Shown here in pieces: positions 1-7,977 of a stretch of DNA of 39,765 nt (position 1 is its first letter; every line of letters begins with the position of its first letter). The stretch comes from Thermoanaerobaculaceae bacterium (GTDB lineage Bacteria > Acidobacteriota > Thermoanaerobaculia > Thermoanaerobaculales > Thermoanaerobaculaceae), in contig JALOLB010000017.1 of NCBI GenBank assembly GCA_025456225.1, positions 1-39,765 on the forward strand. Reading direction: 5' to 3'. The notes beneath the pieces are model-generated. The model was not told the origin of the DNA, searched no databases, and worked only from the letters and a program-made list of their open reading frames with translations. The position numbers and the translations under genes were made by a program.

Positions 1-1576
1 CGGCGTCCGCATGCCCGAGGCTGCCGTAGTTGCCGCTGCCCATGCTGATGCCGGACACGCCCGACCCGGTCTGCGACACGCCGCGCACACCGATCCCGCC
101 GCCGGAGAATCCCCTGATCGCCTGACCGCTCGAGGTGTTGGTACCGGAGATGACCGGCGTCGTGACGGTACCGATGATGTTCATGGGGACCTTGACAGCG
201 ATCGCCACATCGCCCGAGGTGCCGCCGCCCTCGAGAGCATAGCCCGCCGTGACCGCGGTGATGTCGCCGCCGGATCCTCCAGGAACCGTCTGCCACGCCG
301 CGCCCCCGGCCGTCACAGTGAGCACCTGCCCGCTGGTGCCGCCCGTGGTGCTGACCTTGGCCGGCGTCACGGCGGCGTTGGCGAGGTCACCGGTGCCGAC
401 CGCCAGCTCCGCGATCTTGGCGGTTGTGACGGCGTTGTCCGCGAGCTGCGTGGTGCCGACCCCGTTGTTGGCGATGGCCAGAGTCACGTCACCCGAGGTG
501 CCGCCGCCGCTCAGGCCGGTCCCCGCGGTGACGGCCGTGATGTCGCCGCCTCCACTTCCGGAGACCGTCTGCCATGCCGCGCCCCCGGCGGTCACGGTCA
601 TCACCTGCCCGCTGGTGCCGCCGGTAGTGCTGATCTTGGCGGTGGTCACGGCACTGTCGGCTAGCTGGGCTGTGCCGACCCCGTCGTTGGCGATGGCCAG
701 TGTCACGTCACCCGAGGTGCCGCCGCCGCTCAGGCCGGTCCCCGCGTTGACGGCCGTGATGTCCCCGCCGCCGGCGCTGCTCTCCGCGAGCAGGTCGTCC
801 CGGAATTGCATTTCGAAGGTGGACGGGTCGTTCGAGCCGTTCGCCACCCCGGAGCCGAACGCAACGACCCGTCCCGACCCGGTCAGCACCTCGACCTCGA
901 GCCGCGCGTTCTCGGTGCTCTGCCCCGCGAACTCCGCCGAGAAGCCATACTGCTTCTGCTCGAACGGCCGCAGGGTGTAGTCCCTGTGGCTGATCTTGGC
1001 GCCCGTGGCGTCGTAGAGGTGCACCCGCACCGTGGCGGAGCCACCGCGCGTTTCCACGAAACCGAAGTTGAAGCGGTAGTCCGACCCGTTGGCCGGAAGG
1101 GTCTGGAACACCCCCAGGACCTGCGCCTTCTGCCCGGTCGCGAGCGCGAACGACGCCGGGATCCCGGCGAAGAACTGACCCACGGAGTCCTTCTCCTCGC
1201 CGACCTGTGAGTAGATGCGCGAGCTGACCAGCAGCCGCTGGCTCGAGCGGATGCGCAGGGCACCGAACACCTCCTTGGCGAACAGTGTCCACACGGCGTT
1301 CTCGAACACCTGCGTGTCGCCGGGCTCGATCATCGTGTTGTACGGCACCACGGCCGAGTTGTCCTTGTCCCGTTCGAGCAGGTAGATCTGGATGTTGGTC
1401 GCGGTGGCGTTCGGGTTGTGCACCCACATCTTGGTGTACCACTGCGAGCCTCCGCTCCCGGGCTTGCGTCCCACCGAGGGGAGGAAGACGTCGGTACCCG
1501 CGAACCCGGCCAGGGTGACCGAGGCCAGGGTGGCGGCGACGAGCGCAATGACGACGAGCTTTCCAATCTGACGCAT
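1..1576 (-). CDS. Secreted repeat protein, 3' end beyond the window
   Basis: The frame is open from ATG 1576 to the window edge (525 codons). AAGGAG lies about 8 nt upstream, and the start opens a signal peptide ([20 protein letters not shown]). Residues about 25-265 resemble the module found at the C termini of the proteins at 9968 and 20156: a [10 protein letters not shown] segment, then an SRIYSQ segment, then YRFNFGFVE. From residue about 270 follow three copies (starting near 270, 343 and 436) of a unit containing [20 protein letters not shown], then [12 protein letters not shown], then [20 protein letters not shown]. Such units are known from tail-fibre-like and adhesin-like surface proteins. 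The DNA of the copies is almost identical, so they are recently duplicated or homogenised. The end of the visible part ([19 protein letters not shown]) looks like a further repeat type. Function is unknown; a cell-surface or extracellular role is inferred. Confidence 0.85.
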   Translation of the reverse strand, partial: MRQIGKLVVIALVAATLASVTLAGFAGTDVFLPSVGRKPGSGGSQWYTKMWVHNPNATATNIQIYLLERDKDNSAVVPYNTMIEPGDTQVFENAVWTLFAKEVFGALRIRSSQRLLVSSRIYSQVGEEKDSVGQFFAGIPASFALATGQKAQVLGVFQTLPANGSDYRFNFGFVETRGGSATVRVHLYDATGAKISHRDYTLRPFEQKQYGFSAEFAGQSTENARLEVEVLTGSGRVVAFGSGVANGSNDPSTFEMQFRDDLLAESSAGGGDITAVNAGTGLSGGGTSGDVTLAIANDGVGTAQLADSAVTTAKISTTGGTSGQVMTVTAGGAAWQTVSGSGGGDITAVTAGTGLSGGGTSGDVTLAIANNGVGTTQLADNAVTTAKIAELAVGTGDLANAAVTPAKVSTTGGTSGQVLTVTAGGAAWQTVPGGSGGDITAVTAGYALEGGGTSGDVAIAVKVPMNIIGTVTTPVISGTNTSSGQAIRGFSGGGIGVRGVSQTGSGVSGISMGSGNYGSLGHADA

Positions 1577-1649
1577 GGGTGTGGCTCCTTCCTTGGTGCC
1601 TTCGGCCCTCGTGTGGGCCCGGGTGGTCGTCCTGGTTGCCTTGCCAGTC

Positions 1650-1678
1650 AATCTATGTCGCTGGCGGGGAACCTGCAA
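1650..1678 (-). promoter_or_regulatory. Candidate sigma70 promoter for the repeat protein
   Basis: On the minus strand TTGCAG (1678-1673) and TAGATT (1655-1650) are separated by 17 nt, each matching the consensus at 4 of 6 positions. The predicted start lies about 70 nt upstream of ATG 1576. This is seen by eye only and untested. Confidence 0.35.
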
Positions 1679-1749
1679 ACGCCGACGATCGAACCGCGAC
1701 AGGTAGGTCATGTCGCGCCAGTCGGTTCCACGGTCGCTCGCAGCCACTC

Positions 1750-1778
1750 TTGACAGGCCGTCTGGTGTGACCTAGTGT
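1750..1778 (+). promoter_or_regulatory. Promoter of the GntR-ABC operon
   Basis: An exact TTGACA (1750-1755) is followed after 17 nt by TAGTGT (1773-1778). A perfect -35 box is rare in DNA this GC-rich. The start of transcription would fall inside the inverted repeat at 1775-1796, so a repressor bound there would block initiation. Confidence 0.6.
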
Positions 1779-1796
1779 ATTACAGCAGTGATACAC
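1775..1796. promoter_or_regulatory. Inverted-repeat operator, likely for the GntR regulator
   Basis: A 22-bp imperfect palindrome: the outer arms GTGTAT and ATACAC pair exactly and most inner positions are symmetric too. It overlaps the -10 box and the predicted start point of the operon whose first gene is a GntR-family repressor. Short GntR/YtrA regulators generally bind such repeats in front of their own operon, so autoregulation is likely. Confidence 0.6.
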
Positions 1797-1830
1797 CACC
1801 ATGTGGGTGGGGAAGGGGACAGGCCGAGCG

Positions 1831-2235
1831 ATGGCGTCCATGATCGAGATCAACACCGCCGACGCTGCCCCCATTTGGAGGCAGATCGAGGAGCGGGTGC
1901 GGCGGCTGGTGCAGGCCGGCACGCTCGCGCCTGGCTGCCCCGTGCCGTCGGTGCGCGACCTGGCCCGCACGCTGCGCATCAACCCGGCCACGGCAGCCAA
2001 GGCCTACCAGCGTCTCACCGAGGCCGGGGTGCTGCAGGTCCGGCGCGGCGAGGGCACGTTCGTGGCCGACCAGCCGCCATCCATGGCCGCGGCCGAGCGC
2101 GACCGCGCGCTGCGGGACGGCGCCCACCGCTACGCCGCAACCGCCCTTGCCGTCGGTGCCAGCGAGCACGAGGCCGCTGCGGAGCTGCAGGCCGCGTGGG
2201 CCTCGCTCGCACCTGCCCAGGAGGTGATCCCATGA
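1831..2235 (+). CDS. GntR-family (YtrA-type) transcriptional regulator
   Basis: About 134 residues from ATG 1831; ATG 1840 is an alternative, and GGAAGGGGA lies upstream of both. The start at 1801 would put the ribosome site inside the gene. An N-terminal winged helix-turn-helix reads PIWRQIEERVRRLVQAG, then GCPVPSVRDLARTLRINPAT, then KAYQRLTEAGVLQ and RRGEGTFVA, the classic GntR signature. The C-terminal part is a short helical tail, not the large effector domain of FadR or HutC types, which fits the YtrA subfamily. Members of that group usually repress an ABC transporter encoded directly downstream, and here the stop overlaps the ATPase start (ATGA). The ligand is unknown; cell-envelope stress would be a guess. 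Confidence 0.9.
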   Translation: MASMIEINTADAAPIWRQIEERVRRLVQAGTLAPGCPVPSVRDLARTLRINPATAAKAYQRLTEAGVLQVRRGEGTFVADQPPSMAAAERDRALRDGAHRYAATALAVGASEHEAAAELQAAWASLAPAQEVIP

Positions 2236-3164
2236 CCGACCATGCGTCGATCTCGTCCTCGGTGGCGGGCTTCGACCGCGTCACCGTGCGCTACGGCCCG
2301 CTCCTGGCGGCCGACGCCGTGACCCTGAGCGTGCCGCGGGGCTGCGTCTACGCCCTTCTCGGCCGCAACGGGGCGGGGAAGTCCTCGCTCGTGCGCTGCC
2401 TGCTGGGCCAGCAGAAGCCGACGGCCGGGACAGCGCTGCTGTTCGGCAAGGACGCCTGGCGCACCCGCCGGAGCGCCATGCAGCGCGTGGGCGTCGTGCC
2501 CGAGGAGCCCGACGTGCCGCCCGCGATGACGGCGGCGCAGACGGTGGCGTTCTGCAGCCGCCTGTACGAGCGGTGGGACGGTACGGGCGTCGCCGAGAGG
2601 CTCCGCCGCTTCGACGTCCCGACGCGGGTGCCGGTCGGGCGGCTCTCCAAGGGCCAGAAGGGGCAGCTCGCCCTGGCGCTCGCCCTCGGCCCCCAGCCGG
2701 ACCTGCTGGTGCTGGACGACCCGACCCTCGGCCTCGACGTGGTGGCGCGCAAGGACTTCTACGAGGAGCTGGTGGGCGACCTCGCGGATCGAGGCACCAC
2801 GGTCTTCATCACCACTCATGACCTGGCCGGGGTGGAGGGGATCGCCGAGCGGGTGGGCATGCTCCGGCACGGCACGCTGGTGCTGGACGAGGACATGGAG
2901 GCGCTCAAGGCGCGCTTCCGCCGCATCCGCTTCGGACGCCGCCCGGCGGCGCAGCCGGCCGCGGACGAGGCGCTGGGCGCACTCGGCGCCGTGCGGGTCG
3001 CTGGCGGCGACTGGGGGTTCGAGGCGGTGGTGGAGCGCTTCGGCGAGGAGCCATACGAGCGGTTCACGTCCGAGGGCGGCGTGGTTGACCCCGAGGCCCG
3101 GGCGATGAGCCTGGAGGAGATCTTCATCGCCGTCTGCGGCGAGGAGCGGGGAGGTGCGTCATGA
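2232..3164 (+). CDS. ABC transporter ATP-binding protein (YtrB-like)
   Basis: 310 residues, with ATG overlapping the regulator's stop. Walker A is GRNGAGKS (about residues 44-51). The signature region is degenerate (RLSKGQKGQLALALAL, about 138-153) and Walker B is LLVLDDPTLGLD, followed by the switch His in FITTHD. Asp replaces the usual catalytic Glu after the Walker B Asp (LDDP rather than LDEP), as seen in several YtrB/CcmA-like ATPases; whether turnover is affected is not known. The C-terminal tail of about 80 residues resembles a regulatory domain. It forms an operon with the regulator before it and the membrane protein at 3161, which it overlaps by 4 nt, and should power that permease at the inner face of the membrane. 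Confidence 0.93.
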   Translation: MTDHASISSSVAGFDRVTVRYGPLLAADAVTLSVPRGCVYALLGRNGAGKSSLVRCLLGQQKPTAGTALLFGKDAWRTRRSAMQRVGVVPEEPDVPPAMTAAQTVAFCSRLYERWDGTGVAERLRRFDVPTRVPVGRLSKGQKGQLALALALGPQPDLLVLDDPTLGLDVVARKDFYEELVGDLADRGTTVFITTHDLAGVEGIAERVGMLRHGTLVLDEDMEALKARFRRIRFGRRPAAQPAADEALGALGAVRVAGGDWGFEAVVERFGEEPYERFTSEGGVVDPEARAMSLEEIFIAVCGEERGGAS

Positions 3165-5107
3165 GGGGCTTCCTGGCGGTCGCGCAGCGCGAGGTGGTCG
3201 AGCGCCGCATGTGGCTCGTGGCTGCGGTGGTGGCCGGGCTGATCCCTCTTGCGGGCCATCTCCTGCCTTGGGTGAGCGCCGACAACGCTGTGGATGCTCG
3301 CGTCACCCTGGCGCTGGTCCTCGCGTCGTCGCTGTTGGTGGCAGGATCGCTCCTGCTGGGCATCTCGATGATCGGCACCGAACTCGGGGAACGTCGGCTG
3401 GGGTTCCATTTCGCGCGGCCGCTCAGCGCCGCGGCGATCTGGTGGGGCAAACTGACGGCGTCATTCCTGGTGGTCATGCTGGTTGGCGTGCTGGTTCTGC
3501 TGCCTACGGCTCTAGTGAGCGGGCGGGAATTGCCAGGCCGGAACGCTGACGATGGCCCCCTACTTGCGGGTCTTGTCGCCGTCTTCGTGCTCCTCGTGCT
3601 GCTGGTCGGCCACGCCTTGAGCGTTGCGGGGCGATCTCGATCGTGGTTGCTCACCTCTGACCTTGTGGCCGCGCTCCTGATTGGTGCCATCGTCTGGGCC
3701 GTTGCCATGCGGTTCTGGTTCGCGGACTCGGCAACGCTCTTCACAAGGCTGGTGGAATCCACGGCCTTTGCCGTCCTGGTGGGGCTGGCAGTGGCCGGCT
3801 GGGTCCAGGTGGCAGTGGGGCGTACCGATGCGCGGCGCGGCCACCGGGCGCTATCGGCCACCCTCTGGGGCACCCTCGGGGTTTTCGCGCTCGCCATCGT
3901 GGGCTACGCCGCCTGGGTGTTTTCGGCCACGCCGTCCTCGCTCGGGCGGCTGTCGGAGGTCATGACGGCGCCGGGTGGTTCCTGGACGCTGGTGTCAGGG
4001 TCCTCGGCAGGACGCGGGGACTTCGCGCCCACGTTCCTGCTCGACACCCAGAGCGGCCGGTGGCTGCGCTTCGAGGTCAGGGCTCGATGGTGGGTCGCAC
4101 CGATGTTCTCGGCCGACGGCCGCACCGCGGTGTGGCTGCAGCAGACCGAGGGCGGTCGGCGGGATCAGCAGCAGGTGCTCGTCGCCGACCTCTCGGCCTC
4201 CCAGCCGCGCGCAGTCGCCACGTCGCTTGTCCTGTCCGAGGACGCGTGGCAGGTGCGGCTGTCCCGAAGTGGTCGGCGTCTCGCGGTGATCGGGGAAAAG
4301 AACCTCAGCGTTTACTCGCTCCCGGACGGGGGGCTCGTGCGGGCCGTGCGCGTCGACGTGGGGTCCGGCCGGGTGGGGCTTCGGTTCCTGGGCGAGGATG
4401 AGCTGGTGTACGGCGTCTGGGCGAAGGGGGACTGGTTGAACCCGGTCGACGTGGTTCTCCGTAGGCTCGATATTCCCTCGGGGCGCCTCGAAGAGAGCGG
4501 GAAGCTCAACGGAGCACGCTATCGCGACTTCGTGGTACTGCCGGGGGATCCAAGGGGTGAGCTGCTCCTGGCATTCCACCCCAGGGAGGAGGGTCTGGAG
4601 CTGGTGCTGCATGACGCGCGGACAGGCGCCGCCAGGGCGAGCCTGCTGTCGCAACCCGACAAGCCCCTGGCCCGGGCGGCATTCCTCTTCGACGGGCGCA
4701 TCGTCGTCGGCGAGAGTCCTGCAGTGACCGGTGGGCCAGCTCGGGTCCACCTCTTCGATCGCGAAGGGCGGGTAGTCAGGACAATCGCGCTCGAGACGGA
4801 CGAGCTCGGCAGGATTGGGAGCGAGGTTGCGCCCGGTGTGTCGACAGTGTCCCTCGGCAGAGACGAGTACTGGGGAGGGCGCAATGGCCATGCGGTCCTT
4901 GTGAACGTTGACCAGGGCAGCATCCAGAACCTGCCGGAGGGGTACCTGCCGGTCCCGGTCTCGGGATGGTGGTCACCAGGACGGGTGCCGGCGGAGCCCG
5001 GCGGCGCCTGCGCTCGTCTCTTTCGCAGCCCGGAGGGGGCGCTCGTCCGCTACGAGCCGACCACCGGTGGCTTCACGACGATCCTCGCCACCCGCTGGCC
5101 CTCCTAG
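3161..5107 (+). CDS. ABC permease fused to an extracytoplasmic propeller-like domain
   Basis: 648 residues, ATG overlapping the ATPase stop. Residues 1-260 hold about six hydrophobic segments (for example VAAVVAGLIPLAGHLLPWV, then VTLALVLASSLLVAGSLLL, then FLVVMLVGVLVLLPTALV, ending with LGVFALAIVGYAAWVF). They resemble an ABC-2/YtrC-type permease, with the typical RPLSAAAIWWGKL stretch. From about 275 to the end there is a soluble region of repeated beta-rich blocks with short motifs such as SADGRTAVWLQQ, SRSGRRLAVIGEK and FLGEDELVYGVW, like a WD40/TolB-type propeller. Such a domain on an ABC permease is unusual and may sense or bind an external ligand. Partner: the ATPase at 2232. The substrate cannot be read from the sequence. 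Confidence 0.85.
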   Translation: MRGFLAVAQREVVERRMWLVAAVVAGLIPLAGHLLPWVSADNAVDARVTLALVLASSLLVAGSLLLGISMIGTELGERRLGFHFARPLSAAAIWWGKLTASFLVVMLVGVLVLLPTALVSGRELPGRNADDGPLLAGLVAVFVLLVLLVGHALSVAGRSRSWLLTSDLVAALLIGAIVWAVAMRFWFADSATLFTRLVESTAFAVLVGLAVAGWVQVAVGRTDARRGHRALSATLWGTLGVFALAIVGYAAWVFSATPSSLGRLSEVMTAPGGSWTLVSGSSAGRGDFAPTFLLDTQSGRWLRFEVRARWWVAPMFSADGRTAVWLQQTEGGRRDQQQVLVADLSASQPRAVATSLVLSEDAWQVRLSRSGRRLAVIGEKNLSVYSLPDGGLVRAVRVDVGSGRVGLRFLGEDELVYGVWAKGDWLNPVDVVLRRLDIPSGRLEESGKLNGARYRDFVVLPGDPRGELLLAFHPREEGLELVLHDARTGAARASLLSQPDKPLARAAFLFDGRIVVGESPAVTGGPARVHLFDREGRVVRTIALETDELGRIGSEVAPGVSTVSLGRDEYWGGRNGHAVLVNVDQGSIQNLPEGYLPVPVSGWWSPGRVPAEPGGACARLFRSPEGALVRYEPTTGGFTTILATRWPS

Positions 5108-5160
5108 CCGCAGCGAGGTGGTCGCGGAGGTGCCGGCACCGCCGGGCGGGTGGGGGAACC

Positions 5161-5216
5161 TCTCAACTCTCGACTCTCAACTCTCGACCTTCGACTCTCG
5201 ACCTTCGACCTTCGAC
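5161..5216. repeat. Eight 7-bp tandem repeats (TCTCAAC/TCTCGAC/CTTCGAC)
   Basis: Eight back-to-back heptamers alternate TCTCAAC, TCTCGAC and CTTCGAC between the two ABC operons. No hairpin or ribosome site is formed. It is one of several unrelated heptamer families in the gaps of this window. Confidence 0.9.
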
Positions 5217-5274
5217 CGCGTGGGTGGTGGCAGGGGGTGCAACCAACCGCCCGCCTGCGCGTATCCTCGGCGCA

Positions 5275-6186
5275 ATGAAACCACTTCTTGTCACTTCGGC
5301 GCAGAAGTCGTTCGGGGAGACCATCGCTCTGGCCGGCGTGTCGCTCGAGCTGGGCCCGGGTGAGCTGCTCGCCCTGCTCGGTCCCAACGGGGCGGGCAAG
5401 ACGACGCTCGTGCGGGCGATCGCGGGGCGCGTGCGGCTGGACGCAGGCGCCATCGAGCTGGGCGGCCGCCCGGCCGAGGCGCCGGGGGCGCGGGACGCCC
5501 TGGGGGTCGTGCCCCAGGAGGTGGCGCTCTACCCCATGCTCACGGCGCGCGAGAACCTGGAGACGTTCGGCCGCCTGCAGGGGCTCGCCGGGGCTGCCCT
5601 GCGTGAGTCGGTCGGGTGGGCGCTCGGCTGGAGCGGTCTGGAGGGACGCGCCGGCGACCTCGTCAGGACGTTCTCGGGGGGGATGAAGCGGCGGCTCAAC
5701 ATCGCCTGCGGCGTGCTGCACCGGCCGCGCGTCGTGCTCCTGGACGAGCCGACGGTCGGCGTGGACCCCCAGAGCCGCGAGCGCATCTACGAGATGCTGA
5801 CCGAGCTGCGCCGGGACGGAGCGTCGCTCCTGCTCACCACCCACCAGCTCGACGAGGCGGAGTCGCGCTGCGACCGGGTGGTGATCATCGACCACGGCAC
5901 GGTGGTGGGCGAGGGGACGGTCGGGGAGCTGATCGGGCGCCTGTTCGGCGGCCGGCGGACCGTCACCCTCACCCTCGACCGGGTCCCGGACGCTGCCGTG
6001 GCCGGTCTCGAGCTGGAGGCCGGCAGCCGCGCCGGCCGGGTGCTGCTGGACGACCCGGTGGAGGAGCTCCCGGCGCTGCTCGCCAGGGTGCGGGCGGCCG
6101 GCTACGACGTGGAGGACCTGGCGCTGCACCGGCCGGGGCTCGGGGCGGCGTTCCTGGCGCTCACCGGAAGGGAGCTGCGCGAATGA
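5275..6186 (+). CDS. ABC transporter ATP-binding protein (drug/ABC-2 exporter type)
   Basis: 303 residues from ATG 5275. Walker A is GPNGAGKTT (about 38-46), the Q loop is VVPQE, the signature is [12 protein letters not shown], Walker B is [16 protein letters not shown], and the switch is TTHQLDEAE. All catalytic residues are present, including the Glu after Walker B that the ATPase at 2232 lacks. The C-terminal 80 residues are the accessory domain usual in DrrA/NatA-like exporters. The permease at 6183 overlaps its stop by 4 nt (ATGA), so the two are translated together and form one exporter. No clear ribosome site is visible ahead of 5275. The transported compound is unknown. Confidence 0.93.
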   Translation: MKPLLVTSAQKSFGETIALAGVSLELGPGELLALLGPNGAGKTTLVRAIAGRVRLDAGAIELGGRPAEAPGARDALGVVPQEVALYPMLTARENLETFGRLQGLAGAALRESVGWALGWSGLEGRAGDLVRTFSGGMKRRLNIACGVLHRPRVVLLDEPTVGVDPQSRERIYEMLTELRRDGASLLLTTHQLDEAESRCDRVVIIDHGTVVGEGTVGELIGRLFGGRRTVTLTLDRVPDAAVAGLELEAGSRAGRVLLDDPVEELPALLARVRAAGYDVEDLALHRPGLGAAFLALTGRELRE

Positions 6187-7466
6187 TCGGGACCATCATG
6201 CGGGTGAGCCTGCTACACCTGCGCCGCGACCGCGTGGTGCAGGCGATGACGTTCCTGCTGCCCATTGCCTTCTTCTCGATCTTTGCCATGGTCTTCGGCG
6301 GACGGGGTGGCGGCGGCGCCTCCGTGCGCGTGGACGTGGGTGTGGTGGACGAGGACGGCTCCGAGGTTTCGACGCGGCTGCTGGGAGCGCTCGAGCAGGA
6401 GAAGGGGCTGAAGGTCAGCCGGACCCTCAAGACCAGGACCGGGGAGCAGCCCCTCGACCGGGAACGCGCCCGCAAGCTGGTGCAGGGCGGGCAGCTCGAC
6501 GTGGCGGTGGTGGTGCCGAAGGGGTTCGGGAAGGGCTTTCCCGGTTTCGCGCCGGGCGCGCCCGAGGTCGAGCTGCTGGCCGATCCATCCAACCCGATCG
6601 CCCCGCAGATGGTGCTGGGTCTGCTGCAGAAGGTCGGCATGACGGCGATGGCCGACCTGTTTGCCCGGGGCAGCATGGACGCCTTCGAGCGCTACGCCGG
6701 GCCGCTCACCCCGCAGCAGCGGCAGGCGGTCGACCAGTGGGAGCAGGGGCTCAAACCCCAGGCGGAGCCGGGAGCCCCGGGTGGCGGCGGTGCCTCCGAG
6801 GCGATGGCGGGCGGGCTCGTGCGCACGAAGGTGGTGGACGTCATCCGGGAGCAGGCGCCGCGCACCGGCATCATCGCCTTCTACGCCGCCGGGGTGGGCG
6901 TCATGTTCCTGCTGTTCATGGCTTCCGGGGCTGGGGGTGCACTGCTGGAGGAGGCCGAGGCCGGGACGCTCGAGCGGCTGCTCACCACGCGGCTCGGCAT
7001 GGGCCGGCTGCTGGCCGCCAAGTGGCTGTTCCTCACGGCGCTGGGGTTCGTCCAGGTGACGGTGATGTTCCTCTGGGGGGCGCTGGTGTTCGGGCTCGAC
7101 CTGTGGAGCCACCTCGGCGGCTTCGCAGTGATGACCACGGTGACGGCCGCCGCTGCCTCGGGGTTCGGGCTCGTGCTGGCGACCCTCTGCCGCAGCCGCC
7201 AGCAGCTCGGCGGGCTCTCGACCATCGTCATCCTCATCATGTCGGCGGTGGGCGGCTCGATGTTCCCGCGCTTCCTGATGTCCGAGACGATGCAGAAGGC
7301 GGGCCTGCTGACCTTCAACGGCTGGGCGCTCGACGGCTACCTCAAGGTGTTCTGGCGCAACGCCCCGCTCGTCGACCTGTGGCCCCAGGTCCTGGTTCTG
7401 AGCGCACTTGCGGTGGTCTTCATGGGCGCCGCCCGCCTCCTCGCCCGCCGCTGGGAGTGCGCCTGA
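6183..7466 (+). CDS. ABC-2 type permease
   Basis: 427 residues. One hydrophobic segment near the N terminus (FLLPIAFFSIFAMVFGG, about 21-37) is followed by a large soluble stretch to about 230 and then about five membrane segments, including FYAAGVGVMFLLFMASGAGG, WLFLTALGFVQVTVMFLWGA and STIVILIMSAVGGSMFP. This 1 + 5 layout with a big extracytoplasmic loop is that of the ABC2_membrane_3 family (YhhJ/NatB-like). The conserved EEAEAGTLERLLTTRL segment after the second membrane helix is the family's coupling motif. It pairs with the ATPase at 5275 as an exporter or membrane-remodelling system. Confidence 0.92.
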   Translation: MIGTIMRVSLLHLRRDRVVQAMTFLLPIAFFSIFAMVFGGRGGGGASVRVDVGVVDEDGSEVSTRLLGALEQEKGLKVSRTLKTRTGEQPLDRERARKLVQGGQLDVAVVVPKGFGKGFPGFAPGAPEVELLADPSNPIAPQMVLGLLQKVGMTAMADLFARGSMDAFERYAGPLTPQQRQAVDQWEQGLKPQAEPGAPGGGGASEAMAGGLVRTKVVDVIREQAPRTGIIAFYAAGVGVMFLLFMASGAGGALLEEAEAGTLERLLTTRLGMGRLLAAKWLFLTALGFVQVTVMFLWGALVFGLDLWSHLGGFAVMTTVTAAAASGFGLVLATLCRSRQQLGGLSTIVILIMSAVGGSMFPRFLMSETMQKAGLLTFNGWALDGYLKVFWRNAPLVDLWPQVLVLSALAVVFMGAARLLARRWECA

Positions 7467-7486
7467 CCCCCACCCGCCCGTCACGT

Positions 7487-7857
7487 AGGGATCGGACCGC
7501 GGGCCTCCAGGCCCGCTCCTCCGTCTCCCGGAGCGGGGCTGGAGCCCCGCGATCCCTCGGCCGCCCGCGAGTCAGAAACGCTGACGAAGCGAGCGACTGC
7601 GCAGGGATGGGACCGCGGGCCTCCAGGCCCGCTCCCGGATGGGGGACGGGAGGCAGTGGTCCAGTCCCGCCCACCCTGCGGGGCTGGAGCCCCGCGATCC
7701 CTCGGCCGCCCGCGAGTCAGAAACGCTGACGAAGCGAGGGAACGCGCAGGGATGGGACCGCGGGCCTCCAGGCCCGCTCCCGGATGGGGGACGGGAGGCA
7801 GAGGCGAGTCCCGCCCACCCTGCGGGGCTGGAGCCCCGCGATCCCTCGGCCGCCCGG
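7487..7857. repeat. Three palindromic intergenic repeat units (BIME-like)
   Basis: Units begin at 7487, 7603 and 7748, giving 116- and 145-bp spacing. Each opens with AGGGAT, carries the hairpin GCGGGCCTCCAGGCCCGC, then a variable middle, then the hairpin CGGGGCTGGAGCCCCG, and closes with CGATCCCTCGGCCGCCC, the inverse of the opening. Units 1 and 2 are followed by TCAGAAACGCTGACGAAGCG, which unit 3 lacks. The whole unit can fold as one long stem. No transposase is present. Small reading frames through it on both strands are consequences of the repeat, not genes. Confidence 0.9.
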
Positions 7858-7943
7858 CCAAAGGTGAAGGCTGAGCTGCCGCCCAGGCTCTCGTCGGGCG
7901 AATGAAGTGGTTGTGGACCTGAGGGCCATGGGCGTCGGGGTGT

Positions 7944-7971
7944 AGAAGGAAGGGGGGCCAGCCGGCCCCCC
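7944..7971 (-). terminator. Rho-independent terminator of the slipin gene
   Basis: On the minus strand, 7 nt after the stop at 7978, an 8-bp G/C stem (GGGGGGCC with GGCCCCCC, 4-nt loop) is followed by TTCCTTCT. Confidence 0.7.
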
Positions 7972-7977
7972 TGGTTG

